Positions 52,945 through 62,428 of a stretch of DNA of 64,000 nt are shown piece by piece; within the stretch, counting starts at the first letter, position 1, and the number at the start of each line of letters is the position of its first letter. The notes under the pieces were generated by a model, which was not told the DNA's origin, made no database searches, and saw nothing but the letters and a program-made list of their open reading frames with translations. The DNA lies in assembly GCF_015711015.1 (NCBI RefSeq), contig NZ_CP064653.1, positions 2,294,001-2,358,000 on the forward strand, read 5' to 3'. A program made the position numbers and the translations under genes. The DNA is from Methylomonas sp. LL1 (lineage in GTDB: Bacteria > Pseudomonadota > Gammaproteobacteria > Methylococcales > Methylomonadaceae).

Positions 52945-54336
52945 TTAACAAGGCACCGAGACGCCGGCCTCTTTCATCCGGGCGATCTTATAGCGCAAGG
53001 TACGCGGACTGATACCCAGCTTTTCCGCGGTAGCCTTGCGGTTACCGCGAGCCTCGTTCAAGATTTGTAGGATGATTTTTTCCTCGGCCGAGCGTACCCC
53101 CTCGCCCAGGCTTTGCAGCTCGGCCGATTCGTCAACAGGATCGGCGGCATTGGCCACCGCCGGCACGACAATAGGTTGCCGACTAGGATGCCAATGGCTG
53201 ATTGAACCCATATCATCGTCCTCGAACAGCAAGTCATCGGCCGTGATACAGCCGCCGCCTTGCAAAATCAATGCGCGCTGAACCACGTTTTCCAACTCCC
53301 TGACATTGCCCGGCCAATGGTAAGCCTGCAATTTGGCCGCCGCCACCGGATCAAAACGGAAAGCGCCCCTGGCATGGGGACTGTGTTTCATCAGTAATTC
53401 ACCCGCCAACGGCAAAATATCGCCGACACGCTCGCGCAGGGGCGGAATCCTTATCGGAAAAACATTCAACCTGAAATACAAATCTTCCCGAAAACGACCT
53501 TGCCGCATATAGTCTTTTAATTTGCGGTTAGTGGTCGCCAAAATTCTGACGTTCAACGCAATTTTGCGCTGACTGCCGAGCCGCTCCACTTCTTTTTCCT
53601 GCAATACCCGCAGCAACTTGGCCTGCAGCCCCAAATCCATTTCAGAAATTTCATCCAGCAATAAAGTACCGCCTTGGGCTTGCTCGAACTTGCCGGGCAT
53701 GGATTGGCTGGCGCCGGTAAAGGCTCCCTTTTCATAGCCAAACAACATGGCTTCCAGCATGTTTTCCGGAATGGCCGCGCAATTAATGGCCTCGAACGGG
53801 CCGGCGTGATAATGGGAATTGCGGTGAATATAACGCGCCAGCACTTCCTTGCCGGTACCGCTTTCGCCTTCGAGCAGCATCGTGACACTGGTTTTGGCGA
53901 CCTTGTCCACCAGACCGTAAAGCTTTTTCATATTCGCATCGGTCACTATCCGTTCCGGCTCGGGCGGCGGCTCGATTACGATCAGGTTTGCAACCTTGTT
54001 GACCAGGGTTTTGGCTTCGAACGGTTTGATCAGATAATCGGCCGCGCCGGCTTGCATGGCTTCAACCGCCCGTGGAATCGTGCCGTAAGCCGTCATCAAC
54101 AGCACCGGCAACTGTTCGAATTTTTTCCGTAAATTCTGTAACAACTGGATGCCGTCCATCAGCGGCATTTGCACATCGCTGACCACCAAGCCCACGGCAT
54201 GTTTATGCAAATGGCTAAGCGCCTCGATACCGTTTTTAGCCGAAATCACCCGGTACCCTTCGATTTCCAGGGTATCGCACAGCGCTTCGCACAAGGAGGC
54301 GTCGTCTTCGACGATTAGCACGTCATACTGCTTCAT
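52945..54336 (-). CDS. fleR: Sigma-54-dependent flagellar response regulator FleR/FlrC
   Basis: The 463-residue NtrC-type protein has a REC domain (about 5-118, acceptor Asp in LVVSDVQMPLMDG), an AAA+ domain with Walker [14 protein letters not shown], the sigma-54 contact loop GAFTGA and Walker B GGTLLLDEISEMD, and a Fis-type HTH at the C-terminus (RKATAEKLGISPRTLRYKI). It activates hook-basal body genes in partnership with the kinase encoded just upstream, with which it overlaps by 14 nt. Confidence 0.92.
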   Translation of the reverse strand: MKQYDVLIVEDDASLCEALCDTLEIEGYRVISAKNGIEALSHLHKHAVGLVVSDVQMPLMDGIQLLQNLRKKFEQLPVLLMTAYGTIPRAVEAMQAGAADYLIKPFEAKTLVNKVANLIVIEPPPEPERIVTDANMKKLYGLVDKVAKTSVTMLLEGESGTGKEVLARYIHRNSHYHAGPFEAINCAAIPENMLEAMLFGYEKGAFTGASQSMPGKFEQAQGGTLLLDEISEMDLGLQAKLLRVLQEKEVERLGSQRKIALNVRILATTNRKLKDYMRQGRFREDLYFRLNVFPIRIPPLRERVGDILPLAGELLMKHSPHARGAFRFDPVAAAKLQAYHWPGNVRELENVVQRALILQGGGCITADDLLFEDDDMGSISHWHPSRQPIVVPAVANAADPVDESAELQSLGEGVRSAEEKIILQILNEARGNRKATAEKLGISPRTLRYKIARMKEAGVSVPC

Positions 54337-55531
54337 AGCCTACCTCGCTTGACTGACGGTCCAAACCAGCCGAAGACAAGCCCAACTCGGGCTGAATCAG
54401 CGGCAGGGACACGGTAAATACGCTACCTTGCTCCAATTCGGACTGACAGCTAACCGATCCGCCATGAGCCTTAACCACGCTGTCCACCACGGCCAAACCC
54501 AAGCCGGTACCGTGAGTTTTCGTGGTATAAAAGGGTTCGAAGAGCAACTTCTGCCCCGCGTTGTCGATTCCCGATCCATTATCCCGGATCCTGATCTCGA
54601 TATTCCGGCCAGTTTGCGCCGCAATCAGACTGATAACGTTGGCGCCGGCTTCGACCGCGTTATTCAGCAGATTCAACAAGGCTCCGCCCAAGGCATCTTC
54701 ATTTCCAAATAACCTAGCTTCGGATAATTGGTTATCCAGTAAAAATACGCCGGGAAATTCATCCATCCGTTCCCCTATGCGCTCCAGCATCCGGCTCAAG
54801 GCAAAACCTTGCTTGGCAAGGCGCCCTTGTTTGGCAAAAATCAGCATGTCATTGACCTGACGCTCCAGATAGTGCAACCGCTCCAATATTTTTTCCGCAA
54901 ACTGCTGGCGCTTTTCTTGCGGCAGCTTAGGCTGGGTCAGTTGCGACGCATATAAAATAGCGGTTGCCAACGGCGTTCTGATTTGATGCGCCAAACCCGC
55001 GACCATCTCACCCATGGCCGACAAATGCTTTTGTTGCGCCAGAGTATCCTGCAAGGCATGCAATTCGCTGACATCCGATAACAGAATTATCTGTTCGGCA
55101 TCGTTGCCGAGCTGATTAAGGCTGATATTAACTATGCGGCCATTTTGAAGCCGACACTCATGCGGCGAATCGGGAACCGGCAACAGGCTGCGTTCCACAA
55201 CGGTTTGCCATGGCTGCCCCAATAGAGGCTCGCCCAAAAAAGTGATCGCGCGGTTATTGCAATCGATGATCCGCCCTTCAGCATTCAAAACCAGGACAGC
55301 CGCCGGCAATGCCGCCAGAATTTGTTGCAAGCGGCTAGCGAGCGTTTCTTTTTCGATCAAGGTGGCTAGGCGTTCGCCGCGAGCAGCCGCTAACTGCCGA
55401 TTGAGATTGGCAACCTGTTCCTGCAAACCTTGATAGGACAGCGCCAGGTTTTCGGAAAGCTGATTGAAAACCCGAAAGGCATCGGTTAAACGTTCGGCTT
55501 TTTGTTGCTGTTGCTGAGAGGCTATATTCAT
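54323..55531 (-). CDS. fleS: Flagellar sensor histidine kinase FleS/FlrB
   Basis: The 402-residue kinase has no transmembrane helix, so it is cytosolic. A coiled-coil N-terminus (about 1-65) leads to a PAS domain (about 70-165), HisKA with GLAHQIRTPLATAI, and a HATPase with LLNLLNNAVEAGANV, DNGSGIDNAGQKLLFEPF and THGTGLGLAVV. It phosphorylates FleR. Confidence 0.9.
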   Translation of the reverse strand: MNIASQQQQQKAERLTDAFRVFNQLSENLALSYQGLQEQVANLNRQLAAARGERLATLIEKETLASRLQQILAALPAAVLVLNAEGRIIDCNNRAITFLGEPLLGQPWQTVVERSLLPVPDSPHECRLQNGRIVNISLNQLGNDAEQIILLSDVSELHALQDTLAQQKHLSAMGEMVAGLAHQIRTPLATAILYASQLTQPKLPQEKRQQFAEKILERLHYLERQVNDMLIFAKQGRLAKQGFALSRMLERIGERMDEFPGVFLLDNQLSEARLFGNEDALGGALLNLLNNAVEAGANVISLIAAQTGRNIEIRIRDNGSGIDNAGQKLLFEPFYTTKTHGTGLGLAVVDSVVKAHGGSVSCQSELEQGSVFTVSLPLIQPELGLSSAGLDRQSSEVGYEAV

Positions 55532-55542
55532 GACTATTCAGG

Positions 55543-55566
55543 CTTTTGACTGTAATTAGTCAAAAG
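55543..55566. repeat. 9-bp inverted repeat overlapping the fleS promoter
   Basis: CTTTTGACT (55543-55551) is a perfect complement of AGTCAAAAG (55558-55566). It lies between the -12 element of the fleS promoter and the fleS start, so it may be an operator or a leader hairpin. Confidence 0.5.
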
Positions 55567-55580
55567 CAACATTCAAGCCA
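55564..55580 (-). promoter_or_regulatory. Sigma-54 promoter of fleSR
   Basis: On the minus strand it reads TGGCTTGAATGTTGCTT with GG and GC 10 bp apart, 33 bp upstream of the fleS start. It is expected to be activated by the FleQ-type protein encoded next to it. Confidence 0.8.
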
Positions 55581-55641
55581 GGATTTTATAAGCTTATTTA
55601 CAAAGACTTAGGATGAATTAGACGGATTTTTGACGCGCCAA

Positions 55642-57066
55642 TTAAGCCACATCGGTTTTGCGTAATTTTTCCACCAACGTGGTGCGCCGCATATTTAGCA
55701 ATTTAGCGGCATGTGCCACGACCCCGTTACACTCTTCCAACGCCTGCCGAATCAGTTCATTCTCCAAATCGGTCAGATATTCCTTTAGATCTATCCCTTG
55801 TTCGGGTAATTGAATCGCCGTGCCCCGCGGAACCGGTACCGATTCTTCGCTCGCTCTGCGCTCCTGTGGCATGTCTTGGCTAACCGGGGCTTCAAGTTCC
55901 ACCCAATCCAATTTGACACCCGACGGTACTTCATAGGCTTGAAATTTTTCCGGCAGGTCCGCGGCATCGACCAAGCCGCCCGGGAAGATAATCGCCAGGC
56001 GCTCAATCAAATTGGAAAGCTCTCGCACATTACCGGGCCATTTGTGCTGCATCAGCAGTGCAATCGCATTGCGCGTCAACCTGATTGAGCCCCGATTGGC
56101 CGCCTCCATCCGCCCGACCAGATCATTGACCAGATAAGGTATATCCTCGGCCCTATCGCGCAGGGCCGGCACTTCGATCGGAAAAACATTCAACCGGTAA
56201 AATAAGTCCTCCCGGAAACGCTTTTCATCGATCTCCCGTTCCAGATGCCTATGGGTGGCGGCAATGATTCGCACATCGCATTGTATGGTTTTATTGCTGC
56301 CCACGCGCTCGAAGGTGCGCTCTTGCAACACCCGTAACAGCTTGACCTGCATCGGCATCGGCATATCGCCGATCTCGTCCAGAAACAGGGTGCCGCCTTC
56401 GGCTAGCTCGAAACGGCCCTGGCGGGAAGTCAAGGCTCCGGTAAACGCGCCTTTTTCGTGGCCGAACAATTCGCTTTCCAATAATTCGCCGGGAATGGCG
56501 CCACAATTGACCGGCACGAAGGGTTTGTCTTTACGCATCGAGGCTCGATGCAAGGCTTGAGCCACCACCTCTTTACCGGTTCCGGATTCGCCCAGTATCA
56601 ACACGGTCGCGTCCGACTTGGCTACCTGATCGATCAAACTACGGGTTTTTTCAATGGCCTTGCTGCGGCCGGCCAAGCCCTTGAGCGCCAGATTTTTTTT
56701 CCGCGCATCCCGCCGTTGCGGCAAGTTGTTCAACAATTCCGTCAGCACGGGATAGACGGTCGGCCATTCCAGCACGCCGGTGACCATTTGCTGAATGGCG
56801 CTGGAAACTGGCTGGGCATCTTTTTCCACCAGCAGAAATACGGGCAAATCGGCCGTTCTTTCGGTAACGGTTCTTAATAATGCCGCCTGTTTCTCGTCGG
56901 GCGCCCCGACAAACACCACGTCCACCGCATCCAGTTCTTGCAAGGCCGCTTCACAGTCATTGCTACCAACCGTGGACAACCCATATTCCAGAAATGCGAC
57001 GACGGTCTCGACTTGCTGGACTCTGATTACATTGTCGTCAATTAACAAAATGTCTGGCAATACCAT
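55642..57066 (-). CDS. fleQ: Flagellar master regulator FleQ/FlrA, sigma-54 activator
   Basis: The 474-residue protein has a degenerate REC-like N-terminal FleQ domain ([20 protein letters not shown]; no standard acceptor context), an AAA+ domain with [21 protein letters not shown] and [13 protein letters not shown], and a C-terminal HTH ([18 protein letters not shown]). The segment before Walker A reads [14 protein letters not shown], so the LFRS c-di-GMP-binding motif of Pseudomonas FleQ appears not to be conserved (inference from remembered sequence). It sits at the top of the flagellar cascade, upstream of fleSR. Confidence 0.92.
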   Translation of the reverse strand: MVLPDILLIDDNVIRVQQVETVVAFLEYGLSTVGSNDCEAALQELDAVDVVFVGAPDEKQAALLRTVTERTADLPVFLLVEKDAQPVSSAIQQMVTGVLEWPTVYPVLTELLNNLPQRRDARKKNLALKGLAGRSKAIEKTRSLIDQVAKSDATVLILGESGTGKEVVAQALHRASMRKDKPFVPVNCGAIPGELLESELFGHEKGAFTGALTSRQGRFELAEGGTLFLDEIGDMPMPMQVKLLRVLQERTFERVGSNKTIQCDVRIIAATHRHLEREIDEKRFREDLFYRLNVFPIEVPALRDRAEDIPYLVNDLVGRMEAANRGSIRLTRNAIALLMQHKWPGNVRELSNLIERLAIIFPGGLVDAADLPEKFQAYEVPSGVKLDWVELEAPVSQDMPQERRASEESVPVPRGTAIQLPEQGIDLKEYLTDLENELIRQALEECNGVVAHAAKLLNMRRTTLVEKLRKTDVA

Positions 57067-57302
57067 GCGGGTAATCTCTAATTAGGACAGTACGGAGCGA
57101 TACGCGGTTGGAAACTTTTCAAGTTAAGCATTGAATCCATCGAATGTCAAAACAGCCTCCAATTCAATTCATTGGATAACAAACCTCATGTTGTTTTCAG
57201 AAAAATTCGGCTCCACGCCAAACTTAATAAAGCCTTAACGACTTGACAAAACTTCGCCAGCATAGAAACTAGCGAGATGTTTCGCAATCTTGAGCCACTT
57301 CG

Positions 57303-58556
57303 TTGAACGACATTCCTTTAAGTATATTGCTCGGTATACTGGCCCTTTTATTACTCCTATCCGCTTTTTTCTCCGGTTCCGAAACCGCCTTGATGACACT
57401 CAACCGTTATCGGTTACAACATTTGGTCAAACAGAAACACCGCGGCGCCATCAAAGCCCACCAACTGCTAAAAAGACCCGACCGTTTAATCGGTCTGATA
57501 TTGCTGGGCAACAATTTCGTCAATATTCTGGCCTCGGCCATTGCCACCCTGATTGCCATTCGCGTCGGCGGTGATGAAGCCATTGCCCCCGCCACGGCGC
57601 TACTGACCATCGCCGTTTTAATTTTCTCCGAAGTCACCCCCAAAACCCTGGCCGCATTGAGGCCCGAGACCCTAGCGTTTATTTCGGCCTGGATTTACAC
57701 ACCCTTGTTGAAAGTTTTTTACCCTATCGTCTGGATTGTGAATGCGGCATCCAATGTGCTATTACTCATCGTCGGCGTTAATCCCAAAAAAGCCAAGAAG
57801 GATGCCCTGGATAAAGATGAATTAAAAAGTATCGTCTCGGACACCGATCACCTGTTGCCGGCCCGCTATCAAAACATGCTGTTAAGCATACTGGACCTGG
57901 AATCGGCTAGCGTTGAGGACATCATGACCCAGCGCAAGGAAATCGTCGGCATCGACTTGGAAGACTCGATGGAAGATATTATCGAGCAGTTACGCAACAG
58001 TCCGCACACTCGATTACCGGTCTATAAAAAGAACATCGACCGCGTCATCGGCTTTTTGCATATCCGTAACGTTTTATCCAGAATCACGCACGCCGACTTC
58101 GACAAACAGATCATCACCGACAGTTTGGTCAAACCCTTCTTTATCCCGGCCAGTACCTCGATACACAAGCAAATGCAGATTTTTAAGACCGAAAAATTGC
58201 GCATCGGTTTAGTGGTGGACGAATACGGGGATGTACAAGGTTTGGTGACACTGGACGACTTATTACAGGAAATCGTCGGCGAATTGGTCGCCGAGGAACC
58301 GGACATCAAAGTCCAAAAAGACGGCAGTTACTTGGTCGACGCCGGCGTGACCGTGCGGGAATTGAATCGCGTCACCCACTGGGATTTACCCACGGAAGGC
58401 CCCAAAACCCTGAATGGCTTGATCATCGAATACATGGAAACCATCCCGGAACCCGGCACCAGTATCAAACTGCATGGACACATCCTGGAAATACTCCAAC
58501 GCGACGATAATACGGTGAAATTTGTGCGCTTCCACCCCCAGATAGAACTCCAATAG
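57303..58556 (+). CDS. HlyC/CorC (CNNM) family transporter with CBS domains
   Basis: The 417-residue protein has a DUF21 membrane domain (about 1-185, three to four helices, GSETALMTLNRYRL), two CBS domains (about 205-330, DIMTQRKEIVGID and FIPASTSIHKQMQIF, each followed by V-x-DEYG-like loops) and the CorC_HlyC transporter-associated domain (about 345-415, DGSYLVDAGVTVRELN). Such proteins transport or regulate Mg2+ and Co2+. The start is TTG at 57303; the next ATG (about residue 31) would delete the first helix, so TTG is preferred. Confidence 0.85.
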   Translation: MNDIPLSILLGILALLLLLSAFFSGSETALMTLNRYRLQHLVKQKHRGAIKAHQLLKRPDRLIGLILLGNNFVNILASAIATLIAIRVGGDEAIAPATALLTIAVLIFSEVTPKTLAALRPETLAFISAWIYTPLLKVFYPIVWIVNAASNVLLLIVGVNPKKAKKDALDKDELKSIVSDTDHLLPARYQNMLLSILDLESASVEDIMTQRKEIVGIDLEDSMEDIIEQLRNSPHTRLPVYKKNIDRVIGFLHIRNVLSRITHADFDKQIITDSLVKPFFIPASTSIHKQMQIFKTEKLRIGLVVDEYGDVQGLVTLDDLLQEIVGELVAEEPDIKVQKDGSYLVDAGVTVRELNRVTHWDLPTEGPKTLNGLIIEYMETIPEPGTSIKLHGHILEILQRDDNTVKFVRFHPQIELQ

Positions 58557-58750
58557 CCCAACACCGTTAGTTTGCCCATCCTTTGTTTTGATCTAATATC
58601 GCCCGACACTCAATTCAAAATCAAGGGATTGTCTCCGGTAAATACCCGCTCGGCCTAACATTCCCGAACAGATATTCCGTTTGAAAGTTCAGGCATGACG
58701 AATAACCTACTATTAAAGTAAACTATAGCCTTTAAAGAAGACTTGATGCC

Positions 58751-59458
58751 ATGACTGCCACTGAAAACGTACATCCACACGAAATCCACAAATTCGGCTC
58801 GCAAGCCGAACGCTGGTGGGATCCAAACGGCGAGTTCAAAACCCTGCACGACGTCAACCCATTGCGCCTGGAATTCATCCGACGATATGCCGACTTGCAG
58901 AACAAGCGCGTGGTCGACATCGGTTGCGGCGGCGGGATTTTGACCGAAGGCTTGGCTAAATGCGGCGCCGATGCGCTGGGCATCGATCTCAGCGAAGAGT
59001 TGATCGACATTGCCGACCTGCATGGCCTGGAAACCGGCATCGCCGCGCATTACCAAAAAATCAGCGCGGAAACCTTGGCGGAACAACAACCGGCAAGTTT
59101 CGACCATGTCACCTGCATGGAAATGCTGGAGCACGTACCCGATCCGGCATCGATCATCCGATCTTGCGCCACACTGGTAAAACCCGGCGGCATGGTGTTT
59201 TTTTCCACCCTGAATCGTGTACCCAAAGCCTATCTGCTGGCTATTTTAGCCGCCGAACATTTATTGAAAATGGTTCCGAAAGGCACGCACGAATACAAAA
59301 CCTTCATCAAGCCTTCCGAGCTAAGCCAGTCGGCCCGCAATGCCGGCCTAGAATTACAAGCCATGACCGGTATTCAATACAACCCGTTCAGCAAGCGCTT
59401 TAGCCTGGGCCAGGACATCGATGTCAATTACATCGCCGCTTTCAAGCGCCCCGAATAA
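58751..59458 (+). CDS. ubiG: Ubiquinone biosynthesis O-methyltransferase
   Basis: The 235-residue SAM-dependent methyltransferase carries out both O-methylations in ubiquinone synthesis. The N-terminal FGSQAERWWDPNGEFKTLHD and the SAM motif VVDIGCGGGILTEGLAKCGA are diagnostic, and CMEMLEHVPDP and NPFSKRFSLGQDIDVNY complete the family match. The HAD phosphatase starts 3 bp after the stop. Confidence 0.95.
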   Translation: MTATENVHPHEIHKFGSQAERWWDPNGEFKTLHDVNPLRLEFIRRYADLQNKRVVDIGCGGGILTEGLAKCGADALGIDLSEELIDIADLHGLETGIAAHYQKISAETLAEQQPASFDHVTCMEMLEHVPDPASIIRSCATLVKPGGMVFFSTLNRVPKAYLLAILAAEHLLKMVPKGTHEYKTFIKPSELSQSARNAGLELQAMTGIQYNPFSKRFSLGQDIDVNYIAAFKRPE

Positions 59459-59461
59459 TCA

Positions 59462-60136
59462 ATGACCTGTTTCAAGCTTGATTGCGTGTTATTCGATCTG
59501 GACGGCACCCTAGTGGATACCGCACCGGATTTGATCGCCTGTTTAAACCGGACCTTAACCGCGCATGGCTATGCCGCGGTAAATGAAGCCGAGGTTAAAC
59601 CCTGTATTTCCCTGGGCGCATTGGCGATGATCAAACAGGCGGTGGCCGACGCCGATCAGGATCGGCAAAACCAACTACTGGAATTCATGCTGGATTGCTA
59701 TCAAAACAATATTGCCGAGCATAGCCGGTTTTTTAGCGGTATCTACGAAACGCTGGAAACCATTGAAAGTCTGGGCTTGAAATGGGGCGTGGTCACCAAC
59801 AAACGCGAACGCTTTACCCTGCCCTTGATGGATGCATTAAAACTGACCGAACGCGCGGCCTGCGTCATCAGTGGCGATACCACCGCCAACAGCAAACCGC
59901 ACCCGGAACCCATGCTGGCGGCCTGTAGGCAAGCCGCGGTCAGGCCCGAAAACTGTGTCTACATCGGCGATGCCTCGCACGATATTGCCGCCGGCAAAAA
60001 TGCCAACATGAAAACCCTGGCGGCCGTCTACGGTTATCTAAAAGACGGCGACCAGCCGGAAAACTGGGGCGCGGACGCTCTCATCGAGCACCCTCATCAA
60101 CTGCAAAAATGGATACAGGCTACGCTATGTCATTGA
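59462..60136 (+). CDS. HAD phosphatase, phosphoglycolate phosphatase/MupP-like
   Basis: The 224-residue HAD-IA enzyme shows motif I LFDLDGTLVDTAPD, motif II in GVVTNKRERFT, motif III lysine in SKPHPEPM and motif IV YIGDASHDIAAGKN. It would be called phosphoglycolate phosphatase by similarity, but its position between ubiG and the yciK-like SDR is that of mupP in pseudomonads, the N-acetylmuramic acid 6-phosphate phosphatase of cell-wall recycling. Either activity is possible. It overlaps the SDR gene by 10 nt. Confidence 0.8.
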   Translation: MTCFKLDCVLFDLDGTLVDTAPDLIACLNRTLTAHGYAAVNEAEVKPCISLGALAMIKQAVADADQDRQNQLLEFMLDCYQNNIAEHSRFFSGIYETLETIESLGLKWGVVTNKRERFTLPLMDALKLTERAACVISGDTTANSKPHPEPMLAACRQAAVRPENCVYIGDASHDIAAGKNANMKTLAAVYGYLKDGDQPENWGADALIEHPHQLQKWIQATLCH

Positions 60137-60858
60137 CCGATCAAGTTATTCTGATCACCGGAGCGGGCGGAGGACTCGGCGGCACCGCCGCGCTGGCGTT
60201 GGCCAAACGCGGCGCCAAACTGATTTTGCTGGATAAAAGCATCCCCAAGCTGGAAAAAATATACGACGCCATCGTTAATTGCGGCGGCACCGAACCCGTT
60301 ATGTATCCCTTCGACTTGGCCGGCGCCAGCGAAGCCCAATACCAGGAAATGGCCGATGCCATCGGCCAACATTATGGCTCGCTGCAAGGCCTGTTGCATT
60401 CCGCCGTGGAATTCAGCGCTTATACGCCTCTGGCTATACATAAAACCCAGGATTGGGGCCACGCCTTAAACGTCAACTTGAATGCCCCGTTTTTATTGAG
60501 CCGGGTGCTACTGCCGTTGATGCAAAAAAGTCCGCATGCTTCGATTGTGTTTACCTCGGATTCCGCCGCGCGACAAGCCCAGGCTTATAGCGGCGCTTAT
60601 GGCGTGTCTAAAATCGCGCTGGAGGGCTTTGCCAAGATTTTGGCCGAAGAACTGGAAGCCGGGCAAAAAATCCGAGTCAATACCCTGGTTCCAGGCCCGG
60701 TCGATTCGCCGCTACGCAAAAAAGCCTATCCGGCCGAAGACAAATCCAAACTGCCGCCAATGAGCAGCTTGGACCCGATTTACTGTTACTTATTTGACAC
60801 GGCCAGCATCGGTATCACTGGTCAAATTATTGACGCACAGACTTTTACATTCGAATGA
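60127..60858 (+). CDS. yciK: SDR family oxidoreductase (YciK-like)
   Basis: The 243-residue short-chain dehydrogenase has an NAD(P) site LITGAGGGLGGTAAL, a catalytic Ser in FTSDSAA and the Tyr-x-x-x-Lys pair in YGVSKIAL. The start ATG 60127 gives the usual MSLTDQVILITG; the longer frame from 60109 is less likely. It overlaps the phosphatase and is followed by sufT with its stop overlapping that frame. Substrate unknown. Confidence 0.85.
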   Translation: MSLTDQVILITGAGGGLGGTAALALAKRGAKLILLDKSIPKLEKIYDAIVNCGGTEPVMYPFDLAGASEAQYQEMADAIGQHYGSLQGLLHSAVEFSAYTPLAIHKTQDWGHALNVNLNAPFLLSRVLLPLMQKSPHASIVFTSDSAARQAQAYSGAYGVSKIALEGFAKILAEELEAGQKIRVNTLVPGPVDSPLRKKAYPAEDKSKLPPMSSLDPIYCYLFDTASIGITGQIIDAQTFTFE

Positions 60859-60860
60859 CT

Positions 60861-61409
60861 ATGGCAGAAAGAGAAGTAGTTACTTTAACCCGCGACGTCA
60901 ACATGGTCACTATCCCCGACGGCTACCAAGGCACCTTGAACAAGGGTCAGGAAGTCACGATACACCAATCGCTGGGCAGCAATTACACCGTAATCACCGA
61001 CTACGGCCATATGGTGCGCATTGCCGGCGTCGATGCCGATGCGCTGGGCAAGGAAGCGCATGAGTTGCATACCCTGGTCTCGGAAACCGACGCCAAAGCC
61101 GTGGAAAAAAACTGCTGGGAAGTCATGAAAACGGTTTATGACCCGGAAATTCCGGTGAATATCGTCGATCTGGGACTGGTATATGGCTGCGATGTCAGCG
61201 GCAACGCCCAAGGCGGAAACGACGTTCATATCAGAATGACGTTGACGGCTCCGGGTTGCGGCATGGGTCCCGTGATTCAAAGCGACGTGGAAAAATGCAT
61301 CCGGGCCTTGCCGGGCGTCAGCTCGGTCAACGTCGAAGTGGTGCTGGACCCGCCCTGGTCCAGGGAAATGATGTCCGAAGTTGCGCAGGTGCAACTGGGT
61401 CTATTCTAA
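60861..61409 (+). CDS. sufT: Putative Fe-S cluster assembly protein SufT
   Basis: The 182-residue protein has an N-terminal SufT-specific domain (about 1-70, VTIPDGYQGTLNKGQEVTIHQ) and a MIP18/DUF59 domain (about 80-175) with YDPEIPVNIVDLGLVY and the conserved cysteine motif LTAPGCGMG. SufT aids maturation of some Fe-S proteins. The ATG at 60861 gives MAEREV; an ATG at 60855 overlaps the SDR stop by 4 nt. Not part of a suf operon here. Confidence 0.88.
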   Translation: MAEREVVTLTRDVNMVTIPDGYQGTLNKGQEVTIHQSLGSNYTVITDYGHMVRIAGVDADALGKEAHELHTLVSETDAKAVEKNCWEVMKTVYDPEIPVNIVDLGLVYGCDVSGNAQGGNDVHIRMTLTAPGCGMGPVIQSDVEKCIRALPGVSSVNVEVVLDPPWSREMMSEVAQVQLGLF

Positions 61410-61543
61410 AATCCGCGCGGCAATTTTTTGCCACTCCCGGCAGCAAAAATAAATTAATAAATTGATTTATATAAAATAATTTAATCTGGCACAGCTATCG
61501 CTTGAACACGTTGAACCGTTGATTCGAGACCCGAGGAAGTGTC

Positions 61544-62428
61544 ATGAAAGAAAAAGCAGCCGAACTAGCCGTTGTCAGCAATAAAAGTTTTGAAGCCTCG
61601 ACAGCGGTTAACCTTCATCATTACGACATCAGCAGCGCCCTGCAAACCACGCTGGAATTCAACGAACTGATCTCGATATTCTGCAATAAAATCCAAGTTA
61701 CCATTCCGCATAACAGCCTGGAATATGTCAACCCTGAATTCGATTTGGCGTTCAAGCGCGGCATCATCGGACGCCATTCCTGCAGCTATTCCCTGAAAGT
61801 CGAAGATCAACAGCTCGGCGAACTGAAATTGACACGCAGTCAACGTTTCGGCAAGGAAGAACTGAAGATGCTGGAAAGCCTGTTGTGCTGCCTGATTTAT
61901 CCGCTGCGAAATGCCACCCTGTTCCATCAAGCCTTGCAAATGGCTTACACCGATCCGTTGACCCAAACCCATAACAGAACGGCGTTCAACGACACCTTAA
62001 TGCGGGAAATGAAGCGCGCTAATCGCTGCGAACAGCATTTATCGCTGATCTTTGTCGACATCGACCACTTTAAATGGATTAACGATGAACACGGCCATGA
62101 CTGCGGCGATCTAGCCCTGGCCTCGGTGGCCGGCTGGGTCAAAGACAGCGTGCGCGGAAGCGATATTGTATTTCGCTATGGCGGAGAGGAATTCGTGATT
62201 TTATTGATAGACACCAACCAGGAAGCCGCCGCCATCATTGCCGAACGGGTCCGCCTTGGCATCGAATCGCACACCATAGCTTACGGCATGGCCGTGCTGA
62301 ATATCACCGCCAGCCTCGGCATCAGCACCTTAACAGGCAACGATACCATGGACAGCCTTATCAAGCGGGCGGATTCGGCCATGTACAAAGCCAAAAGCCT
62401 GGGCAGAAACCGGGTTTGTCTTGGCTAA
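61544..62428 (+). CDS. Diguanylate cyclase (GAF-like sensor plus GGDEF)
   Basis: The 294-residue soluble protein has an N-terminal region of about 125 residues that resembles a GAF domain without recognisable ligand residues, and a GGDEF domain (about 135-292): YTDPLTQTHNR, FVDIDHFKWINDEHGH, and the active site RYGGEEF. The inhibitory site is intact as RGSD five residues before it, so the product should feed back on the enzyme. It makes c-di-GMP from two GTP. Single gene. Confidence 0.92.
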   Translation: MKEKAAELAVVSNKSFEASTAVNLHHYDISSALQTTLEFNELISIFCNKIQVTIPHNSLEYVNPEFDLAFKRGIIGRHSCSYSLKVEDQQLGELKLTRSQRFGKEELKMLESLLCCLIYPLRNATLFHQALQMAYTDPLTQTHNRTAFNDTLMREMKRANRCEQHLSLIFVDIDHFKWINDEHGHDCGDLALASVAGWVKDSVRGSDIVFRYGGEEFVILLIDTNQEAAAIIAERVRLGIESHTIAYGMAVLNITASLGISTLTGNDTMDSLIKRADSAMYKAKSLGRNRVCLG

